Shown piece by piece: positions 62,683 through 64,000 of a stretch of DNA of 64,000 nucleotides (position 1 is its first letter; the number at the start of each line of letters is the position of its first letter). The position numbers were made by a program, and so were the translations under genes. Below the pieces are notes generated by a model. It did not search any database. It was not told where the DNA came from and saw only the letters and a program-made list of their open reading frames with translations. Source of the stretch: JAAYCI01 sp964370165. Its GTDB lineage: Bacteria > Bacillota > Clostridia > Oscillospirales > Ruminococcaceae. The stretch covers positions 1 through 64,000 of the forward strand of contig CAYJIG010000002.1 in the NCBI GenBank assembly GCA_964370165.1, read 5' to 3'.

Positions 62683-63414
62683 ATGAGAAAAATAATGAGC
62701 GAGTGGAATTCAGCTAAAAAAGAGATATGGATATTGCTGGTAATTGTCTTTGCTGGCTGGGTAGTGGGCGAAATTATCACAGGGGTAGTCATGTACACAG
62801 ATAAATATGCCGAGATGTTTTCTGTTGGTGGCATTACGGCGATGACGGCAGCGCTAATAATAGTGCTGATAGTTTCAATTGTGCAAATGATGATAAGCTA
62901 TGAATTGGCAATTTCTATGGGTCGAACCAGGCGTGAGTTTTTGCTGGGCATGAGTATATGCATAATGCTACAAACAATTATTATTGCGGCGTTTACCATT
63001 TTGGTATCTCATCTTGGACACGTAACAAAAGCGCTGCTTTACCCAAACAGAGAATGGGCAAGTGATACGGAGTTTGTGGGGATTATCACGTTTGATGTTT
63101 TGAAAACATACTGGTGGGTTTTGGCGATATTAATTATTCTGCCACCGATACTGGGATGCACAGTGTGTGGGCTGATTAAGAGGTTTGGAAGTAAGGCGGC
63201 ATGGTGTCTTTGGGCAGTGTATATGATATTTGTTCTTATAGCGCCAAATATAATCCGTATGCTGGACGACAGCCAGCAAGGTAGCTTTTTATGGCAAGCT
63301 TCTTATGTGCTAAGTCATATTCCGGCAGGTGCATATGTGGTGGTAGCTACAGGGGTGATATTGTCATTGTTCTTGTGGAACGTGAAATATCTACTAAAGG
63401 CTAGAGTGGGCTAG
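62683..63414 (+). CDS. ABC transporter membrane subunit
   Basis: A 243-residue membrane protein with about six hydrophobic segments (IWILLVIVFAGWVVGEIITG; AALIIVLIVSIVQMMISYEL). A conserved-looking SMGRTRREFLLGM cytoplasmic segment parallels SYGGTRKGFIGGM of the preceding permease, so the two are probably paralogues forming a heterodimer with the ATPase. CGGGAGAG precedes the ATG, 13 bases after the first permease. Confidence 0.8.
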   Translation: MRKIMSEWNSAKKEIWILLVIVFAGWVVGEIITGVVMYTDKYAEMFSVGGITAMTAALIIVLIVSIVQMMISYELAISMGRTRREFLLGMSICIMLQTIIIAAFTILVSHLGHVTKALLYPNREWASDTEFVGIITFDVLKTYWWVLAILIILPPILGCTVCGLIKRFGSKAAWCLWAVYMIFVLIAPNIIRMLDDSQQGSFLWQASYVLSHIPAGAYVVVATGVILSLFLWNVKYLLKARVG

Positions 63415-63436
63415 ATTTAGTACAAAAAAATAATAT

Positions 63437-63472
63437 AAAAAAATGAAACATGATTGTATGTTTCATTTTTTG
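63437..63472. terminator. Terminator of the GntR-ABC operon
   Basis: AAAAATGAAACAT (63439-63451) pairs with ATGTTTCATTTTT (63458-63470), loop of six, with A and T runs on both sides. Confidence 0.88.
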
Positions 63473-63538
63473 TTTATAGTGTGTATAATAGAATAAACAC
63501 GTGTATATGTGCGTAGTAAAATAGATAGAGGATAGAAA

Positions 63539-64000
63539 ATGAACAACTTGGAGAAATATGGATTGTCCGACAGATTTAAAAACGAGTCTACGTTATATCC
63601 GGAGCTTTCACCGGCCAGAATAACAGCCCAGTATAAAGGCCTTTATGATATTATAACTGATAAAGGAGAAATGCACGCTGAAATTTCAGGAAAGATGAGA
63701 TACGAGGCAAACGAGCTGACACAGTTTCCCGCTGTGGGAGATTTTGTGATGGTGGAGATGGCCTCCGAAACCGGTAACGCAATTATTCACAATATACTTA
63801 GAAGAAAAAGTATGTTTTTACGGACAGCCGTGGGTGTGAGTGGTCAAGCGCAGGTGGTTGCTACAAATATTGATACTGTTTTTATATGCATGTCTTTAAA
63901 TCAAAATTTCAACCTTAGCCGGATGGAAAGATATTTAAGTGTGGCGTGGGAAAGTGGGGCTGTTCCGGTGATACTGCTTACAAAGTCAGACTTGTGCGAG
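63539..64000 (+). CDS. rsgA: Ribosome small subunit-dependent GTPase A (partial)
   Basis: The first 154 codons of RsgA, a circularly permuted GTPase that checks late 30S maturation. The N-terminal OB-fold is present (AVGDFVMVEMASETGNAIIH), and the domain linker ATNIDTVFICMSLNQNFNLS leads to LLTKSDLCE, the G4 motif that comes first in permuted GTPases. The G1, G3 and zinc motifs lie beyond the window. The ATG at 63539 has GAGGA upstream. A TATAAT at 63484-63489 may be its promoter -10. Confidence 0.92.
   Translation, partial: MNNLEKYGLSDRFKNESTLYPELSPARITAQYKGLYDIITDKGEMHAEISGKMRYEANELTQFPAVGDFVMVEMASETGNAIIHNILRRKSMFLRTAVGVSGQAQVVATNIDTVFICMSLNQNFNLSRMERYLSVAWESGAVPVILLTKSDLCE

Noticed and set aside
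1..64000. tRNA, rRNA, CRISPR, insertion sequences, prophage
   Set aside because: Gaps are short and show no cloverleaf, regular repeat-spacer pattern, transposase or phage gene.

Overview
The window is a gene-dense stretch of a low-GC Gram-positive chromosome, most likely an anaerobic member of the Clostridia. The evidence is strong AGGAGG-type ribosome binding sites, several TTG/GTG starts, a ylxM-ffh-rpsP-khpA block, a mraZ-led division/cell-wall cluster whose transpeptidase carries PASTA domains, Rex, HPr with Ser46, and a hydrogenase-like sensor protein. The DNPR motif of MurE suggests meso-diaminopimelate peptidoglycan. I see no tRNA, rRNA, CRISPR array, insertion sequence or prophage.

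Layout. 1-107: start of an unrecognised membrane protein (minus). 474-3127: asnA, a PH-like protein and a divergent cysteine-synthase-family enzyme. 3216-12051 (minus): ppa, a Zn-phospholipase-C-like protein, a small unknown, uvrC, HPr, then trmD-rimM and khpA-rpsP-ffh-ylxM, the last two groups separated by a terminator and a new promoter. 12272-13788: rsmD, coaD and a coiled-coil protein. 13889-14998: a DUF4349 lipoprotein. 15329-29923: promoter with MraZ boxes, then mraZ-rsmH-ftsL-pbp-murE-M23 peptidase-murF-mraY-ftsW-murG-ftsQ and ftsZ; murD, murC, murB and ftsA are absent from the cluster. 29993-34937 (minus): acnA-lipoprotein-rex-ydbC-HD hydrolase. 35237-42622: uppP, ftsK, a 46-residue microprotein, ygiQ, a ComEC-like metallo-hydrolase and DUF3006. 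42718-47715 (minus): pgi-P-loop protein-yceD and tpiA-larA, each from a recognisable promoter. 48061-52319: two cyclic-di-GMP proteins, a membrane GGDEF/EAL phosphodiesterase and a soluble [FeFe]-hydrogenase-like sensor fused to a diguanylate cyclase. 52351-60618: a complete shikimate/Phe/Tyr operon. 60634-63414: an autoregulated GntR-ABC exporter operon. 63539 to the end: start of rsgA.

The most striking finds: (1) upstream of the DAHP synthase gene lies what looks like a classical ribosome-mediated attenuator. A 33-codon leader peptide with alternating Phe/Tyr codons (FYFYFYF) has its 3' end inside an antiterminator hairpin that competes with an intrinsic terminator. It would control all nine enzyme activities of the aromatic pathway. 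(2) A protein retaining the four cysteines expected to hold an H-cluster, joined to an apparently intact GGDEF domain, sits next to an EAL phosphodiesterase, which suggests redox- or H2-responsive c-di-GMP signalling. (3) A 46-residue membrane microprotein begins with the GGADGPT motif of sodium-pumping decarboxylase beta subunits. (4) Three 10-bp-spaced MraZ boxes lie just at the predicted start of the division-cluster transcript.
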